A DNA stretch of 64,000 nt from Colwellia sp. (GCA_013215465.1 JABSOW010000007.1:1-64000); one strand, 5' to 3'. Numbered from the stretch's first letter, positions 8,675 to 18,463 are shown. The notes: generated from the sequence alone by a model not told the origin. Made by a program: numbers and translations.

Positions 8675-10483
8675 TTACTTGTTTGCTGTAATTGGAATGT
8701 ATATTGAAAAACAACTACCTTTGCCTACTTCAGAGGTTACCTTAATCTTACCATCATGCTGTTTAATGATTTCATGGCTAATGGATAAACCAAGCCCAGT
8801 ACCTTCTCCTACCGGTTTTGAAGTAAAAAAAGGCGTAAAAATATGAGAAAGTATTTTTGGGTCTATACCGCTACCGTTATCCTTTACTTCAATCACTATA
8901 TCAGTACCTTGTTGGAAGGTTTTTACAGAAATTTCTCCTTTATCTTCAATAGACTGACCAGCATTAATAAGTAAATTCATAAATACTTGATTTAATTTAC
9001 TAGGGAAGGCAAGAATTTTAGGTAAGGAGCCTAGTTCTACCTGTACTTTGCAATTGTACTTGAGCTCATTGCGAGCCATATTGAGTGTTGTTGTTAATCC
9101 TTCGTTAATATCTGTGCTAGATTTATTAGGCTCTTCAACACGGGCAAAATTCTTTAAGTCTTGTACTATTTCTGAGACTCTATCTATGCCGCCAATACTA
9201 CTCTTTAATAGCGGTGGAATATCATTAAAAATAAAGTCGATGTCGTACTTTTTGGCTATTGCTTGTTCATTATGTTGGAGGGTTTTTGTAGTTAATAAGG
9301 TATTAATTTCTTGGCGATATTTTTTAATATCAATTAGATATTCATCCAATACATCCAAATTACTTTTAATAAAACCAATAGGGTTATTAATCTCATGAGC
9401 GACACCAGCTGCCAATACGCCAATACTGGCCATTTTCTCCGATTGGATAAGTTGAGATTCACTTAATATAAGCTCTTCATTTGCCTTTGATAATTGATCA
9501 TAGCTTAATTGTAAGTCTTGTTCTCTATGGTGAACTTTTTCTGTCATTGAATTGAATTTTTTAAATAAGTCGGATAATTCTTTAATGCGAACATTTTCTT
9601 GTAATAGCTTTGATTCGCTACCTTTATCTAATTCACCTGTGGCTTGGGATAATAACAGCAGTGGCTTAACGAAATAGTGGTAGCCAAAAACATAAGCAAG
9701 CAATGTTGTTAAAATAAGCACTAAAAGAATTAATAAGCTTAATTTTATTATCGTATTGTAAAGTTCTTTATTGCTGGCACTATTATCAAAGGTAAAGCGG
9801 AATGAAATAGGGATATTCTGCCAGTTAATTGTATGCTGATTGCCCTTTAAAGTATCGCCGAATGTTGCTAGTACTGAGCTATCAGCCAATATCTCTATCA
9901 TTAAACCATCTCGGCGTTTAGATGATTTTTCTTGTTCATCTATCTCTTTAATAGGTATTAACGTAGTAAGTACTCCTTCAACCATATTATTATATGAGAT
10001 GGCTATTGCTAGGCACCAAAAATATTGGTTATTGAGTTTTTGTATGCCGACATGATTTTTTTGTTGATTATTTAACAAGCTTGGTAGCCAAGATGCTCCT
10101 TTATAGTTTGGTGTTTTGCCAGCAAGTGTGGAAAATATTATATTACCGTCAAAGTCGAGTAAGCTTTGTTGGTAGCGTTTACCCAAAATGGTTAGATCCG
10201 CCATAAAATCTTGTACTTTACCAATGCTTGTTTCCGGCTGCATCAAAGCTTGAATCATAATTGGATAATGAGCATGTTCAGTTAATATGGTCATCCGGTG
10301 ATGGAGAAATAGTTGGTAACTATTACTAATAGTTGAAGTTTCTCTACCAATTAGTTGTGCTTGCTTTAGTTCTGCAGAGTTAAGGACATAATTGATCACT
10401 AAGACAGTGGACAGCACGGCAAGGGTAAAACAACTTAAAAACACAAACCGTGCCAGTGCAAATGAAATGCTAACTTTTTTCAT
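8675..10483 (-). CDS. Membrane sensor histidine kinase
   Basis: 602 residues. TM1 is about 10-33, an extracytoplasmic sensor region spans about 35-245, TM2 about 246-268, and a HAMP-like segment about 270-325 leads into a short coiled coil. The kinase core has LAAGVAHEINNPIGFIKSN, with the phospho-accepting histidine at 363, then an N box (NQVFMNLLINAGQSI), DNGSGID and GTGLGLSIS of the ATP-binding domain. There is no receiver domain and no response regulator next to it. It starts 23 bases after the periplasmic binding protein gene, which suggests that protein delivers its signal. Confidence 0.88.
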   Translation of the reverse strand: MKKVSISFALARFVFLSCFTLAVLSTVLVINYVLNSAELKQAQLIGRETSTISNSYQLFLHHRMTILTEHAHYPIMIQALMQPETSIGKVQDFMADLTILGKRYQQSLLDFDGNIIFSTLAGKTPNYKGASWLPSLLNNQQKNHVGIQKLNNQYFWCLAIAISYNNMVEGVLTTLIPIKEIDEQEKSSKRRDGLMIEILADSSVLATFGDTLKGNQHTINWQNIPISFRFTFDNSASNKELYNTIIKLSLLILLVLILTTLLAYVFGYHYFVKPLLLLSQATGELDKGSESKLLQENVRIKELSDLFKKFNSMTEKVHHREQDLQLSYDQLSKANEELILSESQLIQSEKMASIGVLAAGVAHEINNPIGFIKSNLDVLDEYLIDIKKYRQEINTLLTTKTLQHNEQAIAKKYDIDFIFNDIPPLLKSSIGGIDRVSEIVQDLKNFARVEEPNKSSTDINEGLTTTLNMARNELKYNCKVQVELGSLPKILAFPSKLNQVFMNLLINAGQSIEDKGEISVKTFQQGTDIVIEVKDNGSGIDPKILSHIFTPFFTSKPVGEGTGLGLSISHEIIKQHDGKIKVTSEVGKGSCFSIYIPITANK

Positions 10484-10506
10484 AAATGAGTTTATTGCTC
10501 TTTGTA

Positions 10507-11739
10507 TTATTCATTTGAAAATAAAGCAATACTATTATTACTCTGATAATGTCCCATTGCATAATCTTGGATAGATAATGCCTCATGAGCGCTCTTATTG
10601 TCTAAAGAGTATGTTGAAAAGGGTTTATGATAGTCTTTGATTAAACCCGCTACCGGTGATTTTAAGTTCTCTAAGGCCTGCTTAATTGCTTTCATATCAT
10701 TTTTTTTGATGCCCGTTAACCTTGCTTGTTTCATTGCCGCAATAAGTATTTTTGTTAGATCATAACCATGAATAAAGCCTGTTTGTGCTTTAATATCATC
10801 TACAGACTTTATTTGTGGATACAGCATTTTGGTTTTTTCGAAAACCTGTTGGGCTAACTTAGAGCTTGGTTGGCTTAAGAATGAAAATTTAGTTTGGATA
10901 AACCTAAGATCGAGTGCAGCTCTGGCTTTGGCATTTATTATTTGCGCAAAATCGCCACCAGTAATTCCCCAATGACTTCGAATGGGTAACCTGATCTCTT
11001 GATTCAGTGAAATCATGGCATTAGCAAAGGTTTTTCCTTCAGGCGCATTACCGACAAAAAAGATAACATCTGCGCCAGATGACTTTATATCACGAAGTAA
11101 TACTTTCGCATGATTTATGCCAAGCCCCCAATTAAACCAAGTAACACCAACGGGAGCGATATCATTACTTGCTAACGCTTTTTTCATGGTTCTCTCATTG
11201 GACTTTCCCCAGCCAGTATCTTCAAGCAATAAAAAGGGTTTGCGAAACTTTTCTTTAACCGCTTCTGTACTAATAAATTTACCAGCATTACTATCATCTA
11301 TAGATAATCGGTATATCCAGTTATTGTTATTTTTTGATCTAGTGATGGGGCCTGCAGCAGCCCAAGGATCAAGCATTAGAATTTTGTTGCTGTTTATAAA
11401 TTCTTTATTGGCTAACAGCGGCGGCGAATGTAGGCCGGAAAAAACAATTAATGCTTGCTCATCTTTAAGAAACTTTTCTAAATTTCGCTTACTTCGTAAA
11501 GAATTTCCGCGGTGGTTTTTTGCCACCAGTTCAAAACGAATGTTATCAATAATAAAATTTTCTTCGCTAAGAGCGACATTTATTCCCTGCTGTATTGATA
11601 TGCTAGATGTTTTAGTACCAGTGAAATCAGCATCTAAATAAATTTTATAGCTATTTTCTCCGGCAGTAGCAACAGTGATTGATAAGGTAAAAAACAGTAC
11701 GATAGTTGTGATTATTGCTTTATGGTTAAAACCTTTCAT
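10507..11739 (-). CDS. Periplasmic substrate-binding protein (LivJ-like, type 1 fold)
   Basis: About 410 residues with a signal peptide ending near VATAGE. The sequence follows the Peripla_BP_6 layout: YLDADFTG near the mature start, IQQGINVALSE, a SGLHSPP turn, then KPFLLLEDTGWGKSNE and GADVIFFVGNAPEG. Family members bind amino acids, amides or similar small molecules. I use the ATG at 11739, with AAGGAA ten bases upstream, rather than the in-frame TTG at 11748. No ABC permease or ATPase genes are nearby; the only partner is the histidine kinase downstream, so a sensory role is more likely than transport. Confidence 0.82.
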   Translation of the reverse strand: MKGFNHKAIITTIVLFFTLSITVATAGENSYKIYLDADFTGTKTSSISIQQGINVALSEENFIIDNIRFELVAKNHRGNSLRSKRNLEKFLKDEQALIVFSGLHSPPLLANKEFINSNKILMLDPWAAAGPITRSKNNNNWIYRLSIDDSNAGKFISTEAVKEKFRKPFLLLEDTGWGKSNERTMKKALASNDIAPVGVTWFNWGLGINHAKVLLRDIKSSGADVIFFVGNAPEGKTFANAMISLNQEIRLPIRSHWGITGGDFAQIINAKARAALDLRFIQTKFSFLSQPSSKLAQQVFEKTKMLYPQIKSVDDIKAQTGFIHGYDLTKILIAAMKQARLTGIKKNDMKAIKQALENLKSPVAGLIKDYHKPFSTYSLDNKSAHEALSIQDYAMGHYQSNNSIALFSNE

Positions 11740-11943
11740 TTTTAACAATTTCCTTTTAGTGAAAATGAATAAAGAGAAGTAACGCTTTTGTAATTGATTA
11801 TAGTAAAGATAATTACTTATAACGGAATTTTAAAGACTTATCACCTTATTCTTGGTAATAGTACTGCGCTTTAATTGCTAAATTGGTGTTACTATCGTTT
11901 TTAAGTACAATAGAGTACTTTCATCTAGTAATATTTCGAATAT

Positions 11944-12987
11944 ATGCTCTCCAAACAACAGCTGTCTTTGCAAACAAGAAATAGTTTTAATATTAATGCT
12001 ATTTGTCCGACTATTTATTTTCCCAGTTCGTTAACTGATTTACAGCTACTTACTAGGGTTATTACGACACCATTTTATATTTTAGGTGAGGGCAGTAATA
12101 CTTTATTTGTTGAGCAACAAGCACCCATTATCGTTAAACCAAACTTTTTAGGTATCTCTGTTGTTGAGTTAGCTGAGCATTATCAAGTTACTGTTGGTGC
12201 AGCAGAAAACTGGCATGCCTTAGTGAGTTATTGTCTTGAAAGAGGCATCAATGGTTTAGAAAACTTAGCACTTATCCCCGGTAGTGTTGGGGCGGCACCA
12301 ATACAAAATATTGGCGCTTACGGTGTTGAGTTTGCGGATTTTTGTCAGCAAGTTGAATATTTTGATATGGCAAGTGCAAGTCTACATTGTTTAACAGCAG
12401 AGCAATGCCAATTCGCTTATCGAAACAGTATTTTTAAAACATCATTACGTAACCAAGCTATTATCACCCAAGTGACGCTTGTTTTTGCAAAAAAGTGGCG
12501 AGCAAATCTCAGTTATAATGGCTTAGGGCATTTACCTCAAACGGTAACAGCGAAAGAAGTCATGCAACAAGTTATTCATATACGACAAAAAAAATTACCC
12601 GATCCTGCCGTTATCCCCAACGCTGGTAGTTTTTTTAAAAATCCGATAGTGAGTAGTACTGAATTTAGTCGTATACAACAGCTGCATCCGACTATACCTA
12701 ATTACCCTCAAGATGATCAGCAAGTGAAATTAGCCGCTGGTTGGTTAATAGAGCAAGCCGGTTTGAAGGGATATCGTAAAAAAGGTGTCGGTGTACATGA
12801 ACACCAAGCCTTGGTTTTAGTTAATTATGCAAGTGAAAATGGTGCAGATATTGTAGCGCTGGCAAAATATGTTCAACAGCAAGTATTAACTAAGTTTGAT
12901 GTCTTGCTCTACCCAGAAGTTAGAATGATCACTGCACAAGGTGAACAAAACTTTGTTGATTTAGCAGTAAATGACGAGAGTAAATAA
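11944..12987 (+). CDS. murB: UDP-N-acetylenolpyruvoylglucosamine reductase
   Basis: 347 residues, the usual size of the E. coli-type (type I) enzyme. It reduces the enolpyruvyl group on UDP-GlcNAc to give UDP-MurNAc with NADPH and FAD in the cytoplasm. The FAD-binding half has [10 protein letters not shown] and [20 protein letters not shown]. The C-terminal half has the SxF active-site region (NAGSFFKNP) and the final EVRMI block with its catalytic glutamate. It begins the murB-birA-coaX run and shares the upstream gap with the divergent binding-protein gene. Confidence 0.95.
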   Translation: MLSKQQLSLQTRNSFNINAICPTIYFPSSLTDLQLLTRVITTPFYILGEGSNTLFVEQQAPIIVKPNFLGISVVELAEHYQVTVGAAENWHALVSYCLERGINGLENLALIPGSVGAAPIQNIGAYGVEFADFCQQVEYFDMASASLHCLTAEQCQFAYRNSIFKTSLRNQAIITQVTLVFAKKWRANLSYNGLGHLPQTVTAKEVMQQVIHIRQKKLPDPAVIPNAGSFFKNPIVSSTEFSRIQQLHPTIPNYPQDDQQVKLAAGWLIEQAGLKGYRKKGVGVHEHQALVLVNYASENGADIVALAKYVQQQVLTKFDVLLYPEVRMITAQGEQNFVDLAVNDESK

Positions 12988-12988
12988 T

Positions 12989-13984
12989 ATGGCGAAGGCA
13001 GTAAGAGAGCATTTGATTAAGGCATTAGCAAGTGGTGAGTTTGTTTCAGGGCAGGCGCTTGGTAAGCAATTAGGTATTAGTCGAACTGCTATTTCTAAGC
13101 ATGTAAAAGCGTTGGTAGATATGGGGCTAGATATCTTTAGTGTTACCGGTAAAGGATATAAATTAGCACAACCTTTGCATTTGCTTAGCAAGAGTCAAAT
13201 TTTATTGTTTATTTCTCAGCAAAAAGTCACCAGTAAGAAGCGACTTCTACCTGAAGTTGAAGTGCACAGCTTAATAGATTCAACTAATGATTATCTAATG
13301 CGCCGCTTACCAAATCAATTAACGCAAGGGCAGGTTTGTTTGGCGGAATATCAAAGTGCTGGTCGGGGCCGACGTGGCCGTCAATGGGTGTCACCCTTTG
13401 GCTCGCAAATTTATTTGTCTATGTATTGGTATTTGGAGCAAGGATTATCTGCCGCGATGGGATTGAGCCTAGTCAGTGCGTTAGCGGTTAGTGATGCGGT
13501 ATTTGCCATAAGTGGTGTGCAGGTGCAGCTAAAGTGGCCAAATGATATTTATATTGATGGCGTGAAGCTAGCAGGCATATTAATCGACTTGGAAGGACAA
13601 GCCTTAGAGCCAAGTCATAGCGTTATTGGTATTGGATTAAATTTAGATATGCCCGCACAAGCTGCCCAAAAAATCGATCAGCGTTGGACAGATTTACAAA
13701 GCCATAGTAAAACTAAAATTGACAGGAACGCTTTAAGTGCACTATTAATAAGTTGTTTACACAGTCGATTACAGCAGCATCAGGGTGAAGGGTTGACAGC
13801 AATGATAGATGAATGGCATGCGCATGATGTTTATCTTAACAAACGAGTTAAATTACTAACCGGAGAACGGGTAACCAAAGGAATTTGTCGAGGTATTAAT
13901 AACCAAGGTGCTTTATTACTTGAAGTTAATGGTCAGGTTAAGCCTATTTATGGTGGTGAAGTGAGCCTTCGAGGTGATGAATGA
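12989..13984 (+). CDS. birA: Biotin--protein ligase / biotin operon repressor
   Basis: 331 residues. The N-terminal winged helix (GEFVSGQALGKQLGISRTAI) is the DNA-binding part that represses biotin genes. The central ligase domain has the biotinyl-5'-AMP loop GRGRRGRQW, QIYLSMYW and KWPNDIYIDGVKLAGIL. A C-terminal SH3-like domain (RVKLLTGERVTKGICRGI) follows. I place the start at ATG 12989, where GAGAG lies 9-10 bases upstream and the protein aligns with E. coli BirA; a frame-matched ATG at 12971 lies inside murB. Its stop overlaps coaX by four bases. Confidence 0.94.
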   Translation: MAKAVREHLIKALASGEFVSGQALGKQLGISRTAISKHVKALVDMGLDIFSVTGKGYKLAQPLHLLSKSQILLFISQQKVTSKKRLLPEVEVHSLIDSTNDYLMRRLPNQLTQGQVCLAEYQSAGRGRRGRQWVSPFGSQIYLSMYWYLEQGLSAAMGLSLVSALAVSDAVFAISGVQVQLKWPNDIYIDGVKLAGILIDLEGQALEPSHSVIGIGLNLDMPAQAAQKIDQRWTDLQSHSKTKIDRNALSALLISCLHSRLQQHQGEGLTAMIDEWHAHDVYLNKRVKLLTGERVTKGICRGINNQGALLLEVNGQVKPIYGGEVSLRGDE

Positions 13985-14703
13985 TTGCTTTAGTTGATAT
14001 TGGTAACAGTAGAACAAAGTACAGCATTGTTAACGAAGGGAAGAAGGGCTCTGTACAAAGCATTGCTAATGGACAGTTATCAAATAAATATTTAACAGAA
14101 TGTTTTAGTAAGATTGATAAGTTAATTGTAGCCAGTGTTAATCATAATGAACTGACGGATAATGTTGAATTATGGTGCAAGGAGCAAAACATACATTATC
14201 AGCAGGTTGTCAGTGAAAAAAATAAAAACGGTGTTTTGTCAGCATACCATCGACCAAGTCAACTAGGTGTTGATCGATGGTTAACGTTAATTGCGGCAAA
14301 AGCACTATACCCAAGTGAAAATACTTTAATAGTTGATGCAGGTACGGCAACCACTATTGATTTACTCGCTGCTAATGGCGAGCATCAAGGAGGATGGATT
14401 TTAGCTGGCATTGATACACTCTTTAGTTGTGTCTTAGATAATACCAGCCAGGTACAAGCTAATGTAGCTAAAACGGCAAGTTTAGCTTTTGGCGCTAATA
14501 GCTCTGAAAATGTAAATAATGCTACATGGGCTGCTACTATCGGGGCAATAAATTTGGCCATTTTACAAAGTGAGCAACAAGGTATTGTAATCGGTGAAAT
14601 TTTATTGACAGGTGGTAATGGGCGAACAATCGCTTCATTACTAACACATCAGTGTACTGTGATTGAAGATCTAGTTTTTGTGGGCCTGCAAGCATATATT
14701 TAG
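13981..14703 (+). CDS. coaX: Type III pantothenate kinase
   Basis: 240 residues, a member of the ASKHA superfamily. It carries the phosphate-1 motif DIGNSRTK at the N-terminus, GVDRWLTL in the middle, and VDAGTATTID in the second nucleotide-binding motif. It phosphorylates pantothenate, the first step of CoA synthesis, and is the K+-dependent, feedback-insensitive isoform. The start overlaps birA (ATGA). Its last codons run up to the tRNA operon promoter region. Confidence 0.94.
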   Translation: MIALVDIGNSRTKYSIVNEGKKGSVQSIANGQLSNKYLTECFSKIDKLIVASVNHNELTDNVELWCKEQNIHYQQVVSEKNKNGVLSAYHRPSQLGVDRWLTLIAAKALYPSENTLIVDAGTATTIDLLAANGEHQGGWILAGIDTLFSCVLDNTSQVQANVAKTASLAFGANSSENVNNATWAATIGAINLAILQSEQQGIVIGEILLTGGNGRTIASLLTHQCTVIEDLVFVGLQAYI

Positions 14704-14796
14704 CACGGATAAAAACAAATTCAATCACTGTTTGGATAAAAAAACATCAAACAAACGCAAAACAGGTAAAAACATCAATTTTTTTCTGTTTTGCAC

Positions 14797-14825
14797 TTGC
14801 AAGCAGTAAAACATTACTCTAGTAT
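14797..14825 (+). promoter_or_regulatory. Promoter of the tRNA-tuf operon
   Basis: TTGCAA at 14797-14802 and TAGTAT at 14820-14825 with a 17-base spacer, about 20 bases before the first tRNA. It is followed by a GC-containing discriminator (TCGCACC), as expected for a growth-rate-regulated stable RNA promoter. Confidence 0.65.
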
Positions 14826-14844
14826 TCGCACCACTTAATGTAGT

Positions 14845-14920
<76 letters not shown>

Positions 14921-14959
14921 TTAATACTAGTTCACTTAGGTGAGGTAGGTAAATATACT

Positions 14960-15044
14960 GGAGGGGTTCCCGAGTGGCCAAAGGGATCAGACTGTAAATC
15001 TGACGGCTCCGCCTTCGGTGGTTCGAATCCACCTCCCTCCACCA
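14960..15044 (+). tRNA. tRNA-Tyr (anticodon GTA)
   Basis: 85 bases with encoded CCA and the long variable arm of a class II tRNA. The acceptor GGAGGGG pairs with CCCTCC, and the anticodon loop reads CTGTAAA. Confidence 0.97.
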
Positions 15045-15112
15045 TATTTTTAGCTTATGTTTTTCTGAGAAGGAAAACGTAAACTGTAAACAGAGATAAT
15101 CTGATAGAGTAA

Positions 15113-15186
15113 GCGGGCGTCGTATAGTGGTAATACCTTAGCCTTCCAAGCTAAAGCTGCGAGTTCGATTCTCGCCGCCCGCTCCA
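15113..15186 (+). tRNA. tRNA-Gly (anticodon TCC)
   Basis: 74 bases with encoded CCA. The acceptor GCGGGCG pairs with CGCCCGC, and the anticodon loop reads CTTCCAA. Confidence 0.97.
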
Positions 15187-15202
15187 ATCTTTGTAATTTA
15201 AT

Positions 15203-15278
15203 GCTGATATGGCTCAGTTGGTAGAGCGCACCCTTGGTAAGGGTGAGGTCGGCAGTTCGAATCTGCCTATCAGCACCA
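15203..15278 (+). tRNA. tRNA-Thr (anticodon GGT)
   Basis: 76 bases with encoded CCA. The acceptor GCTGATA pairs with TATCAGC, and the anticodon loop reads TTGGTAA. It lies 77 bases before tuf copy 1, so tRNA processing may generate the tuf mRNA 5' end. Confidence 0.97.
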
Positions 15279-15355
15279 TTCCTTAGATTATACTATTCTT
15301 ATTATTTCAACTATTGTAAATATAAACTTAATTCTATACCCAGAGGTATTTTAAA

Positions 15356-16540
15356 ATGGCTAAAGAAAAATTTGAACGTACGAAACCACATGTAAACGTT
15401 GGTACAATCGGACACGTTGATCACGGTAAAACAACATTAACAGCCGCTATCTCTGCGGTATTAACTAAAAAATTCGGTGGCGAAGTTAAAGATTTCTCTC
15501 AAATCGATAATGCTCCAGAAGAGCGTGAACGCGGTATTACTATTAATACTTCTCACATCGAATATGATACAGAAGTTCGTCACTATGCCCACGTAGATTG
15601 CCCAGGCCATGCTGATTACATCAAAAACATGATCACTGGTGCTGCACAAATGGATGGTGCTATCTTAGTAGTTGCTGCTACTGATGGTCCTATGCCACAA
15701 ACACGTGAGCACATCTTACTTTCTCGTCAAGTTGGTGTTCCTTACATCATCGTATTCATGAACAAATGTGATATGGTTGATGATGAAGAATTATTAGAAT
15801 TAGTAGAAATGGAAGTTCGTGAACTTCTATCTGAATATGACTTCCCAGGTGATGATTTACCAGTAATTCAAGGTTCAGCTTTAAAAGCACTTGAAGGTGA
15901 AGAAAAATGGGAAGAAAAAATCCTTGAACTTGCTGAGCAATTAGATACTTACATTCCAGAGCCAGAGCGTGCTATTGATGGAGCATTCATCATGCCTATC
16001 GAAGACGTTTTCTCAATCTCAGGTCGTGGTACTGTGGTAACTGGCCGTGTTGAACGTGGTATCATCAAAGTTGGTGAAGAAGTAGAAGTTGTTGGTATCC
16101 GTGATACACAAAAATCAACTTGTACTGGTGTTGAAATGTTCCGTAAGCTTCTTGACGAAGGTCGTGCTGGCGAGAACTGTGGTGTTCTTCTACGTGGTCT
16201 TAAGCGTGAAGATGTTGAACGTGGTCAAGTACTATGTGCTCCTGGTTCAATCTTACCTCATACTAAATTCGAATCAGAAGTATACGTACTTTCTAAAGAT
16301 GAAGGTGGTCGTCATACGCCATTCTTTAAAGGTTACCGTCCACAGTTTTACTTCCGTACCACAGATATCACAGGTGCTGTAGAGCTTCCTGAAGGTGTTG
16401 AAATGGTAATGCCTGGTGACAACTTGAAGTTTGTTGTTGAGCTAATCAACCCAGTAGCGATGGACGAAGGCTTACGCTTCGCAATCCGTGAAGGTGGTCG
16501 TACTGTTGGTGCTGGTGTTGTTTCTAAGATTATGGATTAA
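15356..16540 (+). CDS. tuf: Elongation factor Tu, copy 1
   Basis: 394 residues. EF-Tu carries aminoacyl-tRNA to the ribosome as a GTP complex. G1 is GHVDHGKT, G3 DCPGHADY and G4 NKCD; domains 2 and 3 are complete. The gene has AGAGGT upstream and highly biased codon use. It differs from copy 2 (33181-34365) at four residues only: K39, F40, S48 and E73 here. The DNA is identical to copy 2 over about the first 107 bases and from 15659 to the stop, with all differences confined to 15463-15658. That pattern indicates gene conversion. Confidence 0.98.
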   Translation: MAKEKFERTKPHVNVGTIGHVDHGKTTLTAAISAVLTKKFGGEVKDFSQIDNAPEERERGITINTSHIEYDTEVRHYAHVDCPGHADYIKNMITGAAQMDGAILVVAATDGPMPQTREHILLSRQVGVPYIIVFMNKCDMVDDEELLELVEMEVRELLSEYDFPGDDLPVIQGSALKALEGEEKWEEKILELAEQLDTYIPEPERAIDGAFIMPIEDVFSISGRGTVVTGRVERGIIKVGEEVEVVGIRDTQKSTCTGVEMFRKLLDEGRAGENCGVLLRGLKREDVERGQVLCAPGSILPHTKFESEVYVLSKDEGGRHTPFFKGYRPQFYFRTTDITGAVELPEGVEMVMPGDNLKFVVELINPVAMDEGLRFAIREGGRTVGAGVVSKIMD

Positions 16541-16556
16541 TTGATAATTAATTTAC

Positions 16557-16640
16557 GCTAGAATTTGTGTTAGCGGCATCGTAAGTACTCATTGACTCAC
16601 GTCAACTCCGTGCTTCCGCTTTGCTAACCCTGCATCTAGC
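16557..16640 (+). promoter_or_regulatory. Structured 3' UTR element after tuf copy 1
   Basis: A 60-nt core (16569-16628) is bounded by GTTAGC/GCTAAC and contains AAGTAC/GTGCTT and the terminal hairpin TTGAC-TCAC-GTCAA. GCTAGA/TCTAGC (16557-16562 and 16635-16640) extends the base. An element of the same length and layout, with different paired bases, follows tuf copy 2. The conserved unpaired-looking parts are ACTCA on the left and CTCCGTG on the right. Confidence 0.6.
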
Positions 16641-16671
16641 AATAAATTACTTTATCAATATGATTACATTT

Positions 16672-16696
16672 AAAGGTCGCTTATGCGGCCTTTTTT
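16672..16696 (+). terminator. Terminator of tuf copy 1
   Basis: The stem AAAGGTCGC / GCGGCCTTT has a TTAT loop and is followed by six T. The same hairpin follows tuf copy 2. Confidence 0.85.
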
Positions 16697-16713
16697 GTTT
16701 TTATAAGCGGGTA

Positions 16714-16788
16714 CTTCGACAGTTCGTCCCTCACGCTCAGCACTAACGGAAAGTTGTTTCGTTCACTCAAAGCGCGAAGCAGTCGAAG
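16714..16788. repeat. REP-like palindrome bounded by CTTCGAC/GTCGAAG
   Basis: Outer arms CTTCGAC (16714-16720) and GTCGAAG (16782-16788) enclose TTCG/CGAA and an inner AACGGAAA/TTTCGTT hairpin. The form matches extragenic palindromic repeats built on CTTCGACAG...CGAAG that are common in many bacteria. It sits between the tuf terminator and the tRNA-Trp promoter. Confidence 0.6.
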
Positions 16789-16836
16789 GGAAACTCGGAA
16801 ATATTTACCCGTATCGCGATTACTGGCAAATACTTC

Positions 16837-16864
16837 TTGAGTAATATGCTTGGCTGAGTATAAT
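16837..16864 (+). promoter_or_regulatory. Promoter of the tRNA-Trp/secE/nusG unit
   Basis: TTGAGT (16837-16842), a 16-base spacer and TATAAT (16859-16864), followed by a GC-rich GGCGCC discriminator. The tRNA starts about 108 bases downstream. Confidence 0.6.
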
Positions 16865-16971
16865 GGCGCCTCACTTCTCGAGTATCTCTTAATTCCCTTA
16901 AAAAAACTAAGATTGACCCGGTAAGTGTAACTATTGATTTAGTAAGTCATTAGAGCTTATTAAATATTTGT

Positions 16972-17048
16972 AGGGGTGTAGTTCCAATTGGTAGAACAGC
17001 GGTCTCCAAAACCGATGGTTGGGAGTTCGAGTCTCTCCACCCCTGCCA
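16972..17048 (+). tRNA. tRNA-Trp (anticodon CCA)
   Basis: 77 bases with encoded CCA. The acceptor AGGGGTG pairs with CACCCCT, and the anticodon loop reads CTCCAAA. It precedes secE and nusG, as in many gammaproteobacteria. Confidence 0.97.
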
Positions 17049-17135
17049 TTTAAGAGCCTAGATAAAAGGTTCTAATTAACTACATACGTGTGGTTACATT
17101 GTTTCAAATTAGATTGATAATTACGGAATAGAAAT

Positions 17136-17519
17136 ATGAATGCAAGTACAGAAGAGCAGCCAAGCAGTTCTCTCGATGGTTTAAAATGGGGTGTTGTTGC
17201 CCTATTATTAGCTGCAGCGATTGGTGGCAACTATTATTATGGTCAAGAGTCGGTATTACTTCGCGCTATTGGTGTTGTTGTTGCTGTAGGTGTTGCTGGT
17301 TTGATTGCTATGCAAACATTGAAAGGTCGTACCGCTGTTGCATTTGCAAAAGAATCACGCACTGAAGTACGTAAAGTGGTTTGGCCGACACGCCAAGAAG
17401 CTATTCAAACAACAGGTATAGTATTAGTAGTGACTTTATTAATGTCATTATTACTTTGGGGATTAGATTCAGTTCTTTTCTGGTTAGTCGGCTTAATTAC
17501 AGGTATGAAGGTATTATAA
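17136..17519 (+). CDS. secE: Preprotein translocase subunit SecE
   Basis: 127 residues with three membrane segments (about 18-37, 41-62 and 92-122), the long gammaproteobacterial form. The conserved cytoplasmic amphipathic stretch [17 protein letters not shown] precedes the last segment; it clamps the two halves of SecY. SecE works in the inner-membrane SecYEG channel. Its TAA shares one base with the nusG ATG, so the two genes are translationally coupled. Confidence 0.96.
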   Translation: MNASTEEQPSSSLDGLKWGVVALLLAAAIGGNYYYGQESVLLRAIGVVVAVGVAGLIAMQTLKGRTAVAFAKESRTEVRKVVWPTRQEAIQTTGIVLVVTLLMSLLLWGLDSVLFWLVGLITGMKVL

Positions 17520-18130
17520 TGTCTGAAGATTTTATGGAAGACTCTGTTGACGGTAACGAAGCAGAAGACACTGAAGAAAAAGTGGTTAATACCAATCCTA
17601 AATTAAGATGGTATGTTGTTCAGGCGTTCTCTGGTTATGAAGGTCGTGTACAAAAAACTTTAGTAGAGCACATTGAAATTCACGGCTTACAAGAAAAGTT
17701 TGGTGAAATTTTAGTACCTACTGAAGAAGTTGTTGAGATGCGTGCAGGACAAAAGCGTAAAAGCTCTCGCAAGTTCTTCCCTGGTTATGTACTAGTTCAT
17801 ATGGAATTAGATGATGAATCATGGCATTTAGTTAAAAGTGTGCCGCGTGTATTAGGTTTTATTGGTGGCACTAAAGAACGACCAGCACATATTACACAAA
17901 AAGAAGCAGATCGTATTTTACAACGCTTACAAGATACAGATAAGCCTAAACCTAAAACGTTATTTGAACCGGGTGAAGTTATTCGAGTTATCGACGGCCC
18001 ATTCGCTGATTTTACTGGTGTTGTTGAGGAGCTTGATTACGATAAAAACCGTATTAAAGTTTCGGTTCTTATTTTTGGACGTTCAACGCCTGTTGATCTT
18101 GAATTTGGTCAAGTTGAGAAAGGTAGCTAA
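17519..18130 (+). CDS. nusG: Transcription termination/antitermination factor NusG
   Basis: 203 residues from the ATG that overlaps the secE stop; the open frame upstream of it lies inside secE and is not NusG-like. The NGN domain starts at about residue 31 ([15 protein letters not shown]), and the C-terminal KOW domain contains [20 protein letters not shown]. NusG binds the RNA polymerase clamp and couples it to Rho or ribosomal S10. An acidic N-terminal extension of about 22 residues ([18 protein letters not shown]) is longer than in E. coli NusG. An internal ATG at 17534 could shorten it slightly. Confidence 0.95.
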   Translation: MSEDFMEDSVDGNEAEDTEEKVVNTNPKLRWYVVQAFSGYEGRVQKTLVEHIEIHGLQEKFGEILVPTEEVVEMRAGQKRKSSRKFFPGYVLVHMELDDESWHLVKSVPRVLGFIGGTKERPAHITQKEADRILQRLQDTDKPKPKTLFEPGEVIRVIDGPFADFTGVVEELDYDKNRIKVSVLIFGRSTPVDLEFGQVEKGS

Positions 18131-18161
18131 TTAGCTGTTCTTTAAAACTCGCTAAAAATAA

Positions 18162-18188
18162 AACGCTTGCCTTGTGCAGGCGTTTTTT
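18162..18188 (+). terminator. Terminator after nusG
   Basis: The stem AACGCTTGC / GCAGGCGTT (one G-U pair) has a CTTGT loop and is followed by a T run. Confidence 0.8.
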
Positions 18189-18292
18189 GTTTTTGTGGCG
18201 GTATTATTACTTCAGTAGTTAATCGTTTTAGCAAAGGATTTTACTATTTTCACAGTAAAATACGTAAATCAGCTCTCTTTAGCATAAAAATC

Positions 18293-18322
18293 TTGAAATA
18301 CCTTGCTTGGTTAATATATAAT
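18293..18322 (+). promoter_or_regulatory. Promoter of the rplK operon
   Basis: TTGAAA (18293-18298), an 18-base spacer and a perfect TATAAT (18317-18322). A GCCGCG/CGCGGC hairpin follows at 18328-18347 in the early leader. The leader to the rplK ATG is about 135 bases, long enough to hold an L1-type feedback site, which I could not identify. Confidence 0.65.
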
Positions 18323-18463
18323 CCGCTGCCGCGTTTTTTTAGCGCGGCCTAAGGTTATCCGTTTTGAATAAAATCATGACGAAAAGGTGCTTTAGTAAAC
18401 AGGGAAGCGAAAACTGTTAACACGGTGATTAGCGCTAATTACCCACTATAAAGGTGTTTTAAA

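Noticed and set aside
11117..11641. 174-codon open frame antisense to the binding protein gene
   Set aside because: Composition is that of a reverse-strand shadow, and the sense frame has a clear family.
17381..17518. 46-codon upstream extension of nusG
   Set aside because: It lies within secE and is unlike NusG; the ATG overlapping the secE stop is the normal start.
18167..18352. Open frame of 61 codons between nusG and rplK
   Set aside because: It covers the nusG terminator and the rplK promoter and has no ribosome site.
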